Part shown: positions 38,098-46,362 of the stretch, piece after piece | Numbering within the stretch: the stretch's first letter is position 1 | Layout of the letters: every line of letters starts with the position of its first letter | From: Pseudomonas sp. VD-NE ins | GTDB taxonomy: Bacteria; Pseudomonadota; Gammaproteobacteria; Pseudomonadales; Pseudomonadaceae | Length of the DNA: 64,000 nt | Reading direction: 5' to 3' | Assembly (NCBI RefSeq): GCF_031882575.1 | Contig: NZ_CP134772.1 | Coordinates: 2,065,001-2,129,000, forward strand | The notes under the pieces: model-generated | Databases searched by the model: none | The model's input: the letters and a program-made list of their open reading frames with translations, nothing else | Told to the model about the DNA's origin: nothing | Program-made: the position numbers and the translations under genes

Positions 38098-40562
38098 GCT
38101 GGCACCTCCAGATTTTTCACAGGGATTACGTCGAATTCTTTCTTCAATTGCGGCTGCGCCAGACGTTCTTTCCACGGGTCTTGTTCGAACGACAGGGAGA
38201 ATTGCAGGCGCTCGTTCAGGGCTTTGCGGCGCTCCGGGTCTTCCAGCACGGCTTTTTTGATGTGTTCCATGCCGACCCGTTGCAGGTAGTGCACGGTGCG
38301 TTCGAGGTAGAAGGCTTCTTCGCGATACAGCTGCAGGAAGGCGCCGTTGTATTCGCGGACTTCTTCGGCGGTTTTCAGCTTGACGAAGAACTCGGCGACT
38401 TCGGTTTTGATCCCACCGTTGCCGCCGATGTACATCTCCCAGCCGGAGTCGACGCCGATGATTCCTACGTCTTTGATCCCCGCTTCCGAGCAGTTGCGTG
38501 GGCATCCGGAGACAGCGAGTTTCACTTTGTGCGGCGACCACATGTTGAACAGGTCGTGCTCAAGTTCGATGCCCAGTTGTGTCGAGTTTTGCGTGCCGAA
38601 GCGGCAGAACTCACTGCCGACGCAGGTTTTTACGGTGCGGATGGATTTGCCGTAGGCATGCCCGGACGGCATGTCGAGGTCCTTCCAGACGCCGGGCAAG
38701 TCCTGCTTCTTGATGCCGAGCAAGTCGATGCGCTGACCGCCGGTGACCTTGACCATCGGCACGTTGTACTTGTCGGCCACGTCGGCAATTCGCCGCAGTT
38801 CCGACGGGTTGGTCACACCACCCCACATCCGTGGCACCACCGAATACGTGCCGTCCTTCTGGATGTTGGCGTGCGCGCGTTCGTTGATCAGGCGCGATTG
38901 CGGGTCGTCCTTGGCTTCGCCGGGCCAGGTCGAAATCAGGTAATAGTTGAGGGCTGGGCGGCACGTTGCGCAACCGTTCGGCGTGCGCCAGTTGAGGTAG
39001 CTCATGGTGCCGGCGATGGTCAGCAGATGTTGCTCGCGGATGGCTTGGCGGATCTGCCCATGGTTGAGATCGCTGCAGCCGCAGATGGCTTTTTCGCTCT
39101 TCGGTTTGACGTCCGCCGCGCCGCCGACGGTGTTGATCAGTATCTGTTCGACCAGCCCGGCGCACGAGCCGCAGGAGCTGGCGGCCTTGGTGTGTTTCTT
39201 CACCTCATCGACGCTGAACAGGCCGTGTTCCTGAATGGCTTTGACGATAGTGCCTTTGCACACACCGTTGCAGCCGCAGACTTCGGCGGTGTCGGCCATG
39301 ACCATGGCTTTGTCCTGGCCTTGATGTCCTACGTCGCCCAAGGCCTGCTCCATAGATGAAGAGCCGCCGAACATCAGGTGATCGCGGATCTGCCGAATGT
39401 CGTGATTCTCACGAATCTGCCGGAAATACCAACCGCCATCTGCCGTATCGCCGTACAGACAGGCGCCGACCAGCACGTCATCCTTGATCACCAGTTTTTT
39501 GTACACGCCGCCAATCGGGTCGGAGAGGGTGATGGTCTCGGTGCCTTCGCCGCCCATGAAGTCGCCGGCGGAAAACAGGTCGATGCCGGTGACTTTCAAT
39601 TTGGTCGAGGTCACTGAGCCTTGATAACGGGCGAAGCCCAATTGTGCGAGGTGGTTGGCGCAAACTTTGGCCTGTTCGAACAGCGGCGCGACCAGACCGT
39701 AGGCAATTCCGCGATGGCTGGCGCACTCGCCGATGGCATAAATACGCGGGTCGTAGGTTTGCAGGGTGTCGTTGACCAGAATCCCGCGATTGCACGGGAT
39801 GCCGGCCTTTTCCGCCAGTTCGGTGTTGGGGCGAATGCCGGCCGCCATCACCACCAGATCAGCGGGAATGATGTCGCCGTTCTTGAATTGCACCGAGCCA
39901 ACCCGGCCATTGCCGGCGTCGTGCAGGGCCTGGGTCTGTTCGCACAGACGGAAATGCAGGCCACGGGATTCGAGGGCGCTTTGCAGCAGTTGGCCGCTGG
40001 TTTTGTCCAGTTGCCGTTCCAGCAGCCATTCGCCGATATGCACCACGGTGACGTGCATGCCGCGCAACATCAGGCCATTGGCGGCTTCGAGACCGAGCAG
40101 ACCGCCACCGATGACCACCGCGTGTTTGTGGGTTTTGGCGGTGTCGATCATGGCCTGGGTGTCGGCGATGTCGCGGTAACCGATCACGCCGTGCAGGGAG
40201 TTGCCGGGGATCGGCAGGATAAACGGTGTCGAGCCGGTGGCGATCAGCAGGCGATCGTATTCGGCTTCAGTGCCGTCCTCGGCGATCACCCGGCGTTTGA
40301 CCCGGTCGATCTCCACCACTTTGCGGTTGAGCAGTAACTTGATGTTATTTTCCAGGTACCAGTCGAGATCGTTGAGCACGATTTCTTCGAAGGTCTGCTC
40401 ACCGGCCAGCACCGGTGACAGCAGGATACGGTTGTAGTTGGTGTGCGGTTCGGCGCCGAAGACCGTGATGTCGTACAGCTCGTTGCTCAGCTTGAGCAGT
40501 TCTTCGAGGGTGCGGACCCCGGCCATGCCATTGCCGATCATCACCAGTTTGAGTTTTTTCAT
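38094..40562 (-). CDS. nirB: Nitrite reductase [NAD(P)H] large subunit
   Basis: An 822-residue enzyme that reduces nitrite to ammonium with NAD(P)H. Parts in order: FAD/NAD-binding domains (MKKLKLVMIGNGMAGVRTLEEL; VVIGGGLLGLEAANGL), BFD-like [2Fe-2S] region (CGCNGVCKG, SSCGSCAG and a further CGCSDLNHG), and the sulfite/nitrite reductase half with siroheme-[4Fe-4S] cysteines (CVGSEFC, GCPRNCSEAG). The frame opens at 40631, but ATG 40562 has a GGAGA site. It is preceded by a sigma-54-type promoter and an ANTAR-style leader. Cofactor siroheme comes from cobA downstream. Confidence 0.96.
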   Translation of the reverse strand: MKKLKLVMIGNGMAGVRTLEELLKLSNELYDITVFGAEPHTNYNRILLSPVLAGEQTFEEIVLNDLDWYLENNIKLLLNRKVVEIDRVKRRVIAEDGTEAEYDRLLIATGSTPFILPIPGNSLHGVIGYRDIADTQAMIDTAKTHKHAVVIGGGLLGLEAANGLMLRGMHVTVVHIGEWLLERQLDKTSGQLLQSALESRGLHFRLCEQTQALHDAGNGRVGSVQFKNGDIIPADLVVMAAGIRPNTELAEKAGIPCNRGILVNDTLQTYDPRIYAIGECASHRGIAYGLVAPLFEQAKVCANHLAQLGFARYQGSVTSTKLKVTGIDLFSAGDFMGGEGTETITLSDPIGGVYKKLVIKDDVLVGACLYGDTADGGWYFRQIRENHDIRQIRDHLMFGGSSSMEQALGDVGHQGQDKAMVMADTAEVCGCNGVCKGTIVKAIQEHGLFSVDEVKKHTKAASSCGSCAGLVEQILINTVGGAADVKPKSEKAICGCSDLNHGQIRQAIREQHLLTIAGTMSYLNWRTPNGCATCRPALNYYLISTWPGEAKDDPQSRLINERAHANIQKDGTYSVVPRMWGGVTNPSELRRIADVADKYNVPMVKVTGGQRIDLLGIKKQDLPGVWKDLDMPSGHAYGKSIRTVKTCVGSEFCRFGTQNSTQLGIELEHDLFNMWSPHKVKLAVSGCPRNCSEAGIKDVGIIGVDSGWEMYIGGNGGIKTEVAEFFVKLKTAEEVREYNGAFLQLYREEAFYLERTVHYLQRVGMEHIKKAVLEDPERRKALNERLQFSLSFEQDPWKERLAQPQLKKEFDVIPVKNLEVPA

Positions 40563-40633
40563 CAGGTTCTCCGGGGAGCTGCGGCTGGCCTCTTGTGGGC
40601 AGTCAGGCCTTGCTCGAGAAATTTTGCGCAAAC

Positions 40634-40674
40634 AAAAAAAGGCGTCCCGCTAGTTGCCTAGCGAGGACGCCTTT
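40634..40674 (-). terminator. Leader terminator upstream of nirB
   Basis: In the minus direction AAAGGCGTCC-(T)-CGCTAG, loop GCAA, CTAGCG-GGACGCCTTT is followed by TTTT: an intrinsic terminator with a single bulge, lying between the promoter and nirB. Transcription would stop here unless prevented by the antiterminator hairpins. Confidence 0.9.
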
Positions 40675-40720
40675 GTCCTGGTCCCGTTCTCTCGGGAAGC
40701 GCAGCCTTCGTCGTTGAAGG
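40664..40720 (-). promoter_or_regulatory. ANTAR-target RNA leader of nirB: three hexaloop hairpins
   Basis: Minus-strand hairpins: CCTTC-AACGAC-GAAGG (40705-40720), TCCCG-AGAGAA-CGGGA (40682-40697), and AGGAC-AAAGGC-GTCCT (40664-40679). All three loops are six bases with A at position 1 and G at position 4, the signature recognized by ANTAR proteins. The last hairpin shares its 3' arm with the 5' arm of the terminator at 40634-40674, so the two cannot form together. NasT, encoded at 44338-44913, is the expected ligand. Confidence 0.85.
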
Positions 40721-40750
40721 TTGGGCTTTATGTGTGTGTTGGATGGGGTA

Positions 40751-40767
40751 ATGCAGTGGTTGTGCCA
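40751..40767 (-). promoter_or_regulatory. Sigma-54 promoter of the nirB operon
   Basis: Minus strand TGGCACAACCACTGCAT has GG and GC exactly 10 bp apart within TGGCAC...TGCA. The expected start near 40742 puts the first leader hairpin about 20 bases into the transcript. Confidence 0.8.
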
Positions 40768-40893
40768 AGTGGGGGCGGTAGCGAGTTTATTGGGGTTTAG
40801 CCGTTTTTGAGGGTGATTTTTTGCACTGAATCGAAGCGGGTTGCTCGTTCGTGGGGCATGCAGGCAGTTGAATTTGTGGTGACTGGGCGGGCG

Positions 40894-40971
40894 CCTTCGC
40901 GAGCAAGCTCGCTCCCACAGGGGATTTGCGAACGACACGAATCCCTTATGGGAGCAAGCTTGCTCGCGAAT
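40894..40971. repeat. REP pair, class A
   Basis: Inverted class A REP arms (CTTCGCGAGCAAGCTCGCTC and GGGAGCAAGCTTGCTCGCGA) lie between the kinase gene and the nirB promoter. Between 40768 and 40893 I see no gene or clear activator site. Confidence 0.92.
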
Positions 40972-40984
40972 GGCGCGACGCGGT

Positions 40985-42655
40985 TCAACTGTGAAACAAC
41001 AAAGTCAGCAGCACCAGATTCCCCAGCAACGCCACCAACGCCATCGTCCGCCAGACCTTCAACGGCTCACGCTCCAATAAAGGTCTGGGCCGCACACTCA
41101 AACTCCGCCGCTCGCCCTGTTCCAGCACCAGCAACCACTCTTCAGCCGTTTCAAAGCGCTGCTGCGGATCAGTCGCCACACCACGCTCCAGACTCTGCGC
41201 CAGCCATTCCGGCAGATCCGGTCGATAACGGTTGGCGCTCACTGGCAGACCAAAGCGCGGCCGCTGAAAGGCTTCGATCTCGCCATAGGGGAAATGCCCG
41301 GTCAGCAGGAAATACAAGGTCACACCGACCGCATACAAATCCTGCTGCGCACTCGGTGAATCCCCGCGAAACGCTTCCGGGGCGATGTAGCTTGGCGTCC
41401 CCGGTAAGGTCGACGGCGCGTCTTCGGACAATCCCGGGCAATAAGCCAGGCCAAAATCCAGCAGACGCAGTTCGCCGTCATCACTCCAATGCAGGTTTTC
41501 CGGTTTGATGTCGCGGTGCAGAATCTGCCGCCGATGCAGCAGCCCGACCGAGCGCAACAGGCGCTCGGCGATGTCCTGCCATTGCGCCAAGGGTAAAGGC
41601 CCATTTTGTTGAAAAATCTGCGCCAGCGTCGTCCCGGAATATTCACGCATCACGTAGTACAAATGCTGACGCTGGCTGCACGCATGGACTTCAGGAAAAT
41701 GCCGCCCTGCCACACGTTTCAGGAACCATTCTTCAGACAACAGCGCTTGCCCGGCGTAGGAATCATCAGCCGAACGCGTGGGCAGGGTTTTCAGCAACCA
41801 CCTCTGACCTTGCCCATCCAGCACTCGATAAAGCAGCGATTGCTGACTCTGAGCAACAATCTCTTGCATCTGCCAGCCTTCAAAGTGCTGCCCGGATTTC
41901 AGCGCTGGAGGCAGTGGCCATTGCTGCAGATGAATCAGTGCATCGCCGATACTCGTCTCACCGACAGCATCGACCCGCACCAGCAATGCACTGGCATTGT
42001 CCTGACTCCCCGCCAGATGCGCAGCGTTGACCAGTGTCTGTGCGGCACTGTGCAGATCCGGTTGATCACGCAGAATCGCCGCAATGGCGGTATCGCCCAG
42101 CGTCGACCAGACACCGTCGCTGAGCAGCACAAAGCTTTCGCCTTCACGCAGTTCGCCGTCGAGAAAATCCAGCACCAGATGCTGATCCAGCCCCAGCGCA
42201 CGCTTGAGCACATGGTGCATGCCTTGCTGTTCCCAGACGTGATCCTCAGAGATTCGCTGCAAGTCGTCGGCGTGCCAGCGATACACCCGACAATCGCCGA
42301 CGTGGGCGAGGGTGAAGCGCCGACCGCGCATGACCAAAGCGCTGACGGTGGTGAGCAACGGCTGACCACCGCCATTGGCCTGCAACCAGCGATTCTGCGC
42401 GAGCAGCAGGCGATCCAGCGCTTGTGCCACGCTCCAGGTTTCCGGTGTGGCGTAGTAGTCCAGCGCCAAGGCCTGCAACGTCGAACGGGCGGCGAGTCCG
42501 CCATCGGCGCACTGGCTGACACCGTCGGCGATGGCGAACAGGTAACCTTTGCTAGCCGCCAGTGCCGGAGCGGGCGTGACCAGGCGCAAGGCGTCCTGAT
42601 TCTCCGCGCGCGGACCGGTGGCGCTGGCTTCGGCAAAACTCAGTTGCAGGGCCAT
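40985..42655 (-). CDS. PP2C phosphatase-Ser/Thr kinase fusion protein
   Basis: A 556-residue two-domain signalling protein. The N-terminal half is PP2C-like (about 1-230, with LFAIADGVSQCADGG, LAHVGDCRVYRW and SQDNASALLV metal-site motifs). The C-terminal half is a eukaryotic-like Ser/Thr kinase (about 265-520) with HRDIKPENLHW, DFGLAYCPG, the APE-type IAPEAFRG and a lysine in WLLKTLPT. It ends in one membrane helix (WRTMALVALLGNLVLLTLLF). It starts 7 bp after the nitrate transporter stop, so it is in that operon. The same gene sits here in other pseudomonads, but its substrates are not known to me. It probably tunes nitrogen uptake; this is inference from position. Confidence 0.9.
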   Translation of the reverse strand: MALQLSFAEASATGPRAENQDALRLVTPAPALAASKGYLFAIADGVSQCADGGLAARSTLQALALDYYATPETWSVAQALDRLLLAQNRWLQANGGGQPLLTTVSALVMRGRRFTLAHVGDCRVYRWHADDLQRISEDHVWEQQGMHHVLKRALGLDQHLVLDFLDGELREGESFVLLSDGVWSTLGDTAIAAILRDQPDLHSAAQTLVNAAHLAGSQDNASALLVRVDAVGETSIGDALIHLQQWPLPPALKSGQHFEGWQMQEIVAQSQQSLLYRVLDGQGQRWLLKTLPTRSADDSYAGQALLSEEWFLKRVAGRHFPEVHACSQRQHLYYVMREYSGTTLAQIFQQNGPLPLAQWQDIAERLLRSVGLLHRRQILHRDIKPENLHWSDDGELRLLDFGLAYCPGLSEDAPSTLPGTPSYIAPEAFRGDSPSAQQDLYAVGVTLYFLLTGHFPYGEIEAFQRPRFGLPVSANRYRPDLPEWLAQSLERGVATDPQQRFETAEEWLLVLEQGERRSLSVRPRPLLEREPLKVWRTMALVALLGNLVLLTLLFHS

Positions 42656-42662
42656 CGACGGC

Positions 42663-43874
42663 TCAGACCCGCGCCGCCGTCACGGCTGCCGAACCCCAGG
42701 TGGTTCTCCAGCGACGCTTGACGCCGTGCAGGCCAAACCATGCCAACACGCCGAGGCTGGCGAACAACCACAGGGCCAGTTGATAGCTGCCGGTGCTCTG
42801 TTTGATCGCGCCCATGCCGGCAGCCAAGGCAAAACCGCCGATGCCGCCGGCCATGCCGATCAGCCCGGTCATGACCCCGATCTCCAGACGAAAACGCTGC
42901 GGCACCAGTTGGAAAACTGCGCCATTGCCTGCCCCTAAACCGAGCATGGTGCAGACGAAAAGTGCCAACGCCGCGTAGGAACTTGGCAGGTTGAAACCCA
43001 CTGCAGCAATACAAATGGCGGCCACCGTGTACATCGCCAGCAACGTGCGGATGCCACCGAAACGGTCAGCCAGCGCGCCACCCAGTGGTCGCATCAGACT
43101 TCCACCGAACACGCAGGCGGCGGTGTAGTAACCGGCAGTCACCGGGCTCAAGCCGTACTGATCGTTGAAGTAACCGGGCAGGGCGCTGGCCAGGCCGATG
43201 AAGCCGCCGAAGGTGACGCTGTAAAAAAACATGAACCACCAGCTGTCACGGTCGCCCAGCGCCTTGAAGTAGTCAGCCATGGCTTTGGCTTTCGGCCGTT
43301 GTGGCGCGTTTTTCGCCAGCCAGGCAAACAGCACCAGCGTCAGGATCAATGGGATCAGGGCGAAACCGAAGACATTGCTCCAGCCGAACGCGGCGGCGAG
43401 CACCGGTGCCAGCAGCGCGGCGAAGACAGTGCCGGAGTTGCCCGCACCGGCAATGCCCATGGCTTTGCCTTGATGCTGTGGTGGATACCATTGCGACGCC
43501 AGCGGCAGGGCGACGGCGAACGAGGCGCCGGCCATGCCGAGGAACAGGCCGAGGATCAGCGCCTGCTCGTAGCTATGAATGCCGATGTTCCAGGCACCGA
43601 ACAGCGCGCAAATCACGATGACCTGACCGATGAGCCCAGCAGTTTTCGGTGACAGCCGATCGGCGAGCATGCCCATGATGAAGCGCAGTACGGCACCGGC
43701 GAGGATCGGCGTGGCGACGACGAGGCCGCGTTGTTGCGTGGTCAGGTGCAGGTCGGCGGCGATCTGCACCGCCAGCGGGCCGAGCAGGTACCAGACCATG
43801 AAACTCAGGTCGAAATAGAGGAAGGCCGCGAACAGGGTCGGGGTGTGGCCGGATTTCCAGAAGCTTGAATTCAT
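42663..43874 (-). CDS. nasA: Nitrate/nitrite transporter (MFS, NNP family)
   Basis: A 403-residue inner-membrane transporter with 12 predicted helices. The nitrate signature is clear twice: GASFAVALPLASQWYPPQHQGKAMGIAGAGNSG and LGLGAGNGAVFQLVPQRF. It brings nitrate in for the cytosolic reductase. The frame opens at 43970, but ATG 43874 has a GAGG site and begins MNSSFWKSGHTPTLF. It is the first gene after the second ANTAR-style leader. NarK-type naming is also possible. Confidence 0.93.
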   Translation of the reverse strand: MNSSFWKSGHTPTLFAAFLYFDLSFMVWYLLGPLAVQIAADLHLTTQQRGLVVATPILAGAVLRFIMGMLADRLSPKTAGLIGQVIVICALFGAWNIGIHSYEQALILGLFLGMAGASFAVALPLASQWYPPQHQGKAMGIAGAGNSGTVFAALLAPVLAAAFGWSNVFGFALIPLILTLVLFAWLAKNAPQRPKAKAMADYFKALGDRDSWWFMFFYSVTFGGFIGLASALPGYFNDQYGLSPVTAGYYTAACVFGGSLMRPLGGALADRFGGIRTLLAMYTVAAICIAAVGFNLPSSYAALALFVCTMLGLGAGNGAVFQLVPQRFRLEIGVMTGLIGMAGGIGGFALAAGMGAIKQSTGSYQLALWLFASLGVLAWFGLHGVKRRWRTTWGSAAVTAARV

Positions 43875-43975
43875 CGCGCACCTCAGCTGAAAAGAGTCTC
43901 GAAAGGAGTCATGCAACAGCAGGTGGGGCGCCGCCACGGCCGCACCACCGGCCCCGGTCTGTGGGGCCAAAACGC

Positions 43976-44024
43976 AAAAACGCCGCTCCCTGATGCGCCG
44001 GTTGGGCGAACGGGTGAGCGACGT
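43976..44024 (-). terminator. Leader terminator upstream of nasA
   Basis: In the minus direction ACGTCGCTC ... GAGCGGCGT closes a stem with an inner CGCC/GGCG helix, followed by TTTT. It lies about 100 bp before the nasA start. Confidence 0.8.
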
Positions 44025-44059
44025 CTTTGTCGTGGGTGGGGCAACCGCCGTTGGTTACC
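44019..44059 (-). promoter_or_regulatory. ANTAR-target RNA leader of nasA: two hexaloop hairpins
   Basis: Minus-strand hairpins: GGTAACC-AACGGC-GGTTGCC (44040-44059; seven pairs with one wobble) and CGAC-AAAGAC-GTCG (44019-44032). Both have six-base loops with A1 and G4. The second hairpin's GTCG arm is also part of the ACGTCGCTC arm of the terminator, so the two are mutually exclusive. Confidence 0.88.
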
Positions 44060-44072
44060 TGTGCGTTTTACA

Positions 44073-44089
44073 TAGCGAGATTTGTGCCA
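44073..44089 (-). promoter_or_regulatory. Sigma-54 promoter of the nasA operon
   Basis: Minus strand TGGCACAAATCTCGCTA has GG and GC 10 bp apart. Predicted start near 44064, about five bases before the first leader hairpin. Confidence 0.78.
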
Positions 44090-44108
44090 ACAGCCGGAAA
44101 ATCAAAAG

Positions 44109-44316
44109 CCCCTCACCCTAGCCCTCCCGAAACGTCGGACCGCCCAGGGGGAGAGGGGACTGACCGAGGTGTCTTGCGCCAAACATCGACCTGAAAGACC
44201 GTGTCGATTATGGATTCACAGCAGAGATCACAGGTCGGCGTGGTTCGTGAGCATCCCCCGGTCGGTCCCCTCTCCCTCCGGGCGGTCCGACGTTTCGGGA
44301 GGGCTAGGGTGAGGGG
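44109..44316. repeat. Composite REP element, class D, with expanded matched arms
   Basis: CCCCTCACCCTAGCCCTCCC at the left and its complement at the right each carry the same extra segment (GAAACGTCGGACCGCC and complement) within the REP palindrome. The core includes GACCTGAAAGACCGTGTCGA, related to the element at 20.7 kb. Confidence 0.88.
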
Positions 44317-44337
44317 CTTCTCAAGCAACCAAAGTTT

Positions 44338-44913
44338 TCAGCCAAGCAACTCACTCATCGCAATAATCTGCTCCGCCACCTGAATCAGCCTCTGCTGCCG
44401 GCTCATCGCCTGGCGCCGCATCAAGGTATAAGCCTCTTCCTCATTGCAATCCTTCATCTTCATCAACAATCCCTTGGCCAGTTCAATGCGTTTGCGCTCA
44501 GCCAATTGCTGATCTCGCGCCTGCAACTGCGCACGCAACGCCTGATCACTCTCGAATCGCGCCATCGCCACATCGAGAATCGGCTGCAGACGCTGTGCGT
44601 GAATACCTTCGACGATGTAGGCGCTGACCCCAGACTTGATTGCTTGGCGCATCACACCCGGATCATGCTCGTCGGTAAACATCACGATTGGCCGTGGCTG
44701 GTCGCGGCTGACCAGCACCACTTGTTCCATGACATCGCGGCTCGGTGACTCGGTATCGATCAGGATCACGTCCGGACGCACCGTTTCGACGCGCGCGGGC
44801 AGATCGATGGTCAGGCCGGATTCGTCGATGACTTCGAAACCGGCTTCAGTCAGTGCCGCTTTCAGGCGCCCGACTTTTTTCGCCGTGTCGTTGATCAACA
44901 GAATGCGCAACAT
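44338..44913 (-). CDS. nasT: ANTAR-domain antiterminator NasT
   Basis: A 191-residue RNA-binding antiterminator. The N-terminal part is a receiver-like domain (MLRILLINDTAKKVGRLKAAL; VILIDTES with the would-be phospho-acceptor), then a coiled coil (about 110-135) and the C-terminal ANTAR domain (AERKRIELAKGLLMKMKDCNEEEAYTLMRRQAM, about 140-185). NasT binds paired hexaloop hairpins in leaders; without nitrate it is held by NasS. It is 15 bp downstream of nasS, and two matching leaders are in this window. Confidence 0.94.
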   Translation of the reverse strand: MLRILLINDTAKKVGRLKAALTEAGFEVIDESGLTIDLPARVETVRPDVILIDTESPSRDVMEQVVLVSRDQPRPIVMFTDEHDPGVMRQAIKSGVSAYIVEGIHAQRLQPILDVAMARFESDQALRAQLQARDQQLAERKRIELAKGLLMKMKDCNEEEAYTLMRRQAMSRQQRLIQVAEQIIAMSELLG

Positions 44914-44928
44914 GTTCGCGGTCTCCTG

Positions 44929-46140
44929 TCAGCGGCGGGCGAGAAGGGGAGCGTCGTCGCTCATCGCGTGCAGCTTGAAGCTGCGCGCATAACCGGCGGG
45001 ATTGCTGCCGTCCCAGACTTTGCCGTCGAGCAACTGACTGCTGCGCATGTCGGTGCCCCATGCGGCAACACCGACCTCAGTAGCGGCGTCGCGATATAGA
45101 TCGAGTTGCTGAACCTGACGGGCGACAGCGAGGTAATCCGGGTCTTCGCGCAGCAAACCCCAGCGACGGAACTGGGTCATGAACCACATGCCATCGGACA
45201 AGTACGGCAAATTCACTTCGCCATTGCCGTGAAAGCGCAGCGCATGAGGATCCTGCCAACGATTGCCCAGCCCATCCGAATAGTCGCCGAGAAAACGCGG
45301 TTCGATGCACGCAAGCGGCGCGTCCAGATACTCCGACGCACTGAGCAATTGCGCGGTGCTGCGACGATTTTCCGGGCTTTCTTCGATGAAACGGCTGGCT
45401 TCAAGAATCGCCATCACCAACGCCCGCGCAGTGTTCGGGTATTGCTCGACAAACTCACGCGTGCAACCGAGGACTTTTTCCGGGTGATTGGGCCAGATGG
45501 TCTGGCTGGTGGCCAAGGTAAAACCGAGATCCTGCTGCACCGCGCTGGCCGCCCAAGGCTCGCCGACGCAAAAGCCGTCGATACGCCCGGCTTGCAGGTG
45601 CGCGACCATTTGCGGCGGCGGCACCACCACACTGTCGACGTCCTGCAATGGATGAATGCCCTGGCTCGCCAGCCAGTAATACAGCCACATGGCGTGAGTG
45701 CCGGTAGGAAAGGTCTGGGCGAAGGTGAGTTTTGCGCGGCTTTGGTGCACATGGCGGTCCAGCGCTTCAGGACTGGTCACGCCGAGGTTCTGCAAGCCGT
45801 GAGACAGGTTAAGGCTCTGGCCGTTCTGGTTGAGGCCCATCAACACGGCCATGTCGGTCGGGGCAACACCGCCGATGCCCAGATGCACGGCGTAAATCAG
45901 GCCATACAGACTGTGCGCGGCATCCAGTTCGCCGCTGACCAGTTTGTCGCGCAAACTGGCCCAGGAACTTTGGCGTTTGAGGTTCAGGGTCAGTCCATAG
46001 GGCTGAGCGAAGCCCTGTGTGGCGGCGACGACGACCGAGGCGCAATCGCTCAGGGCCATGAAACCGAGGTCGATCGCAGTCTTTTCCGGAGCATCGCTGC
46101 CATTGACCCAGGCCAGTGGCCCTACCGAAGGTTCATTCAT
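44929..46140 (-). CDS. nasS: Nitrate sensor NasS (NrtA-like, cytosolic)
   Basis: A 403-residue protein related to the nitrate-binding NrtA, but with no signal peptide: it starts [27 protein letters not shown]. That fits NasS, a cytosolic sensor that releases NasT when nitrate binds. Recognizable blocks are [20 protein letters not shown] and [19 protein letters not shown]. The frame opens at 46266, but ATG 46140 has a GAGG site at the right spacing. It is the first gene of the nasST pair. Confidence 0.92.
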   Translation of the reverse strand: MNEPSVGPLAWVNGSDAPEKTAIDLGFMALSDCASVVVAATQGFAQPYGLTLNLKRQSSWASLRDKLVSGELDAAHSLYGLIYAVHLGIGGVAPTDMAVLMGLNQNGQSLNLSHGLQNLGVTSPEALDRHVHQSRAKLTFAQTFPTGTHAMWLYYWLASQGIHPLQDVDSVVVPPPQMVAHLQAGRIDGFCVGEPWAASAVQQDLGFTLATSQTIWPNHPEKVLGCTREFVEQYPNTARALVMAILEASRFIEESPENRRSTAQLLSASEYLDAPLACIEPRFLGDYSDGLGNRWQDPHALRFHGNGEVNLPYLSDGMWFMTQFRRWGLLREDPDYLAVARQVQQLDLYRDAATEVGVAAWGTDMRSSQLLDGKVWDGSNPAGYARSFKLHAMSDDAPLLARR

Positions 46141-46320
46141 CCAACGTACCTCGAAAAAAAAGCGCCGCCACGGACTTTGCGCAGGCAAAACCCGGAACGA
46201 CGCCATTGTCCTTGCCCGCCGGCCGTCATTGGCCGGCGCGCTGATGGCAAGGAGGGTGCAAGGCATATGCCAGTGCCAGCGATTTGCGCGTGCGCCTCGC
46301 GCCGCAGGTCGATGCCCGGC

Positions 46321-46326
46321 TATAAT
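46321..46326 (+). promoter_or_regulatory. -10 box of the pyrD promoter
   Basis: TATAAT lies 37 bp before the pyrD start. The -35 region is not a good match to TTGACA. Between 46141 and 46320 there is no separate gene. Confidence 0.6.
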
Positions 46327-46362
46327 CGCCGCCTCTTTTCGCCGCCCGAGTCATCGCCGCCC

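Noticed and set aside
45106..46362. N-terminal extension of pyrD by over 400 codons
   Set aside because: It is antisense to nasS and does not resemble pyrD; the family starts at MYTLARQ (46363).
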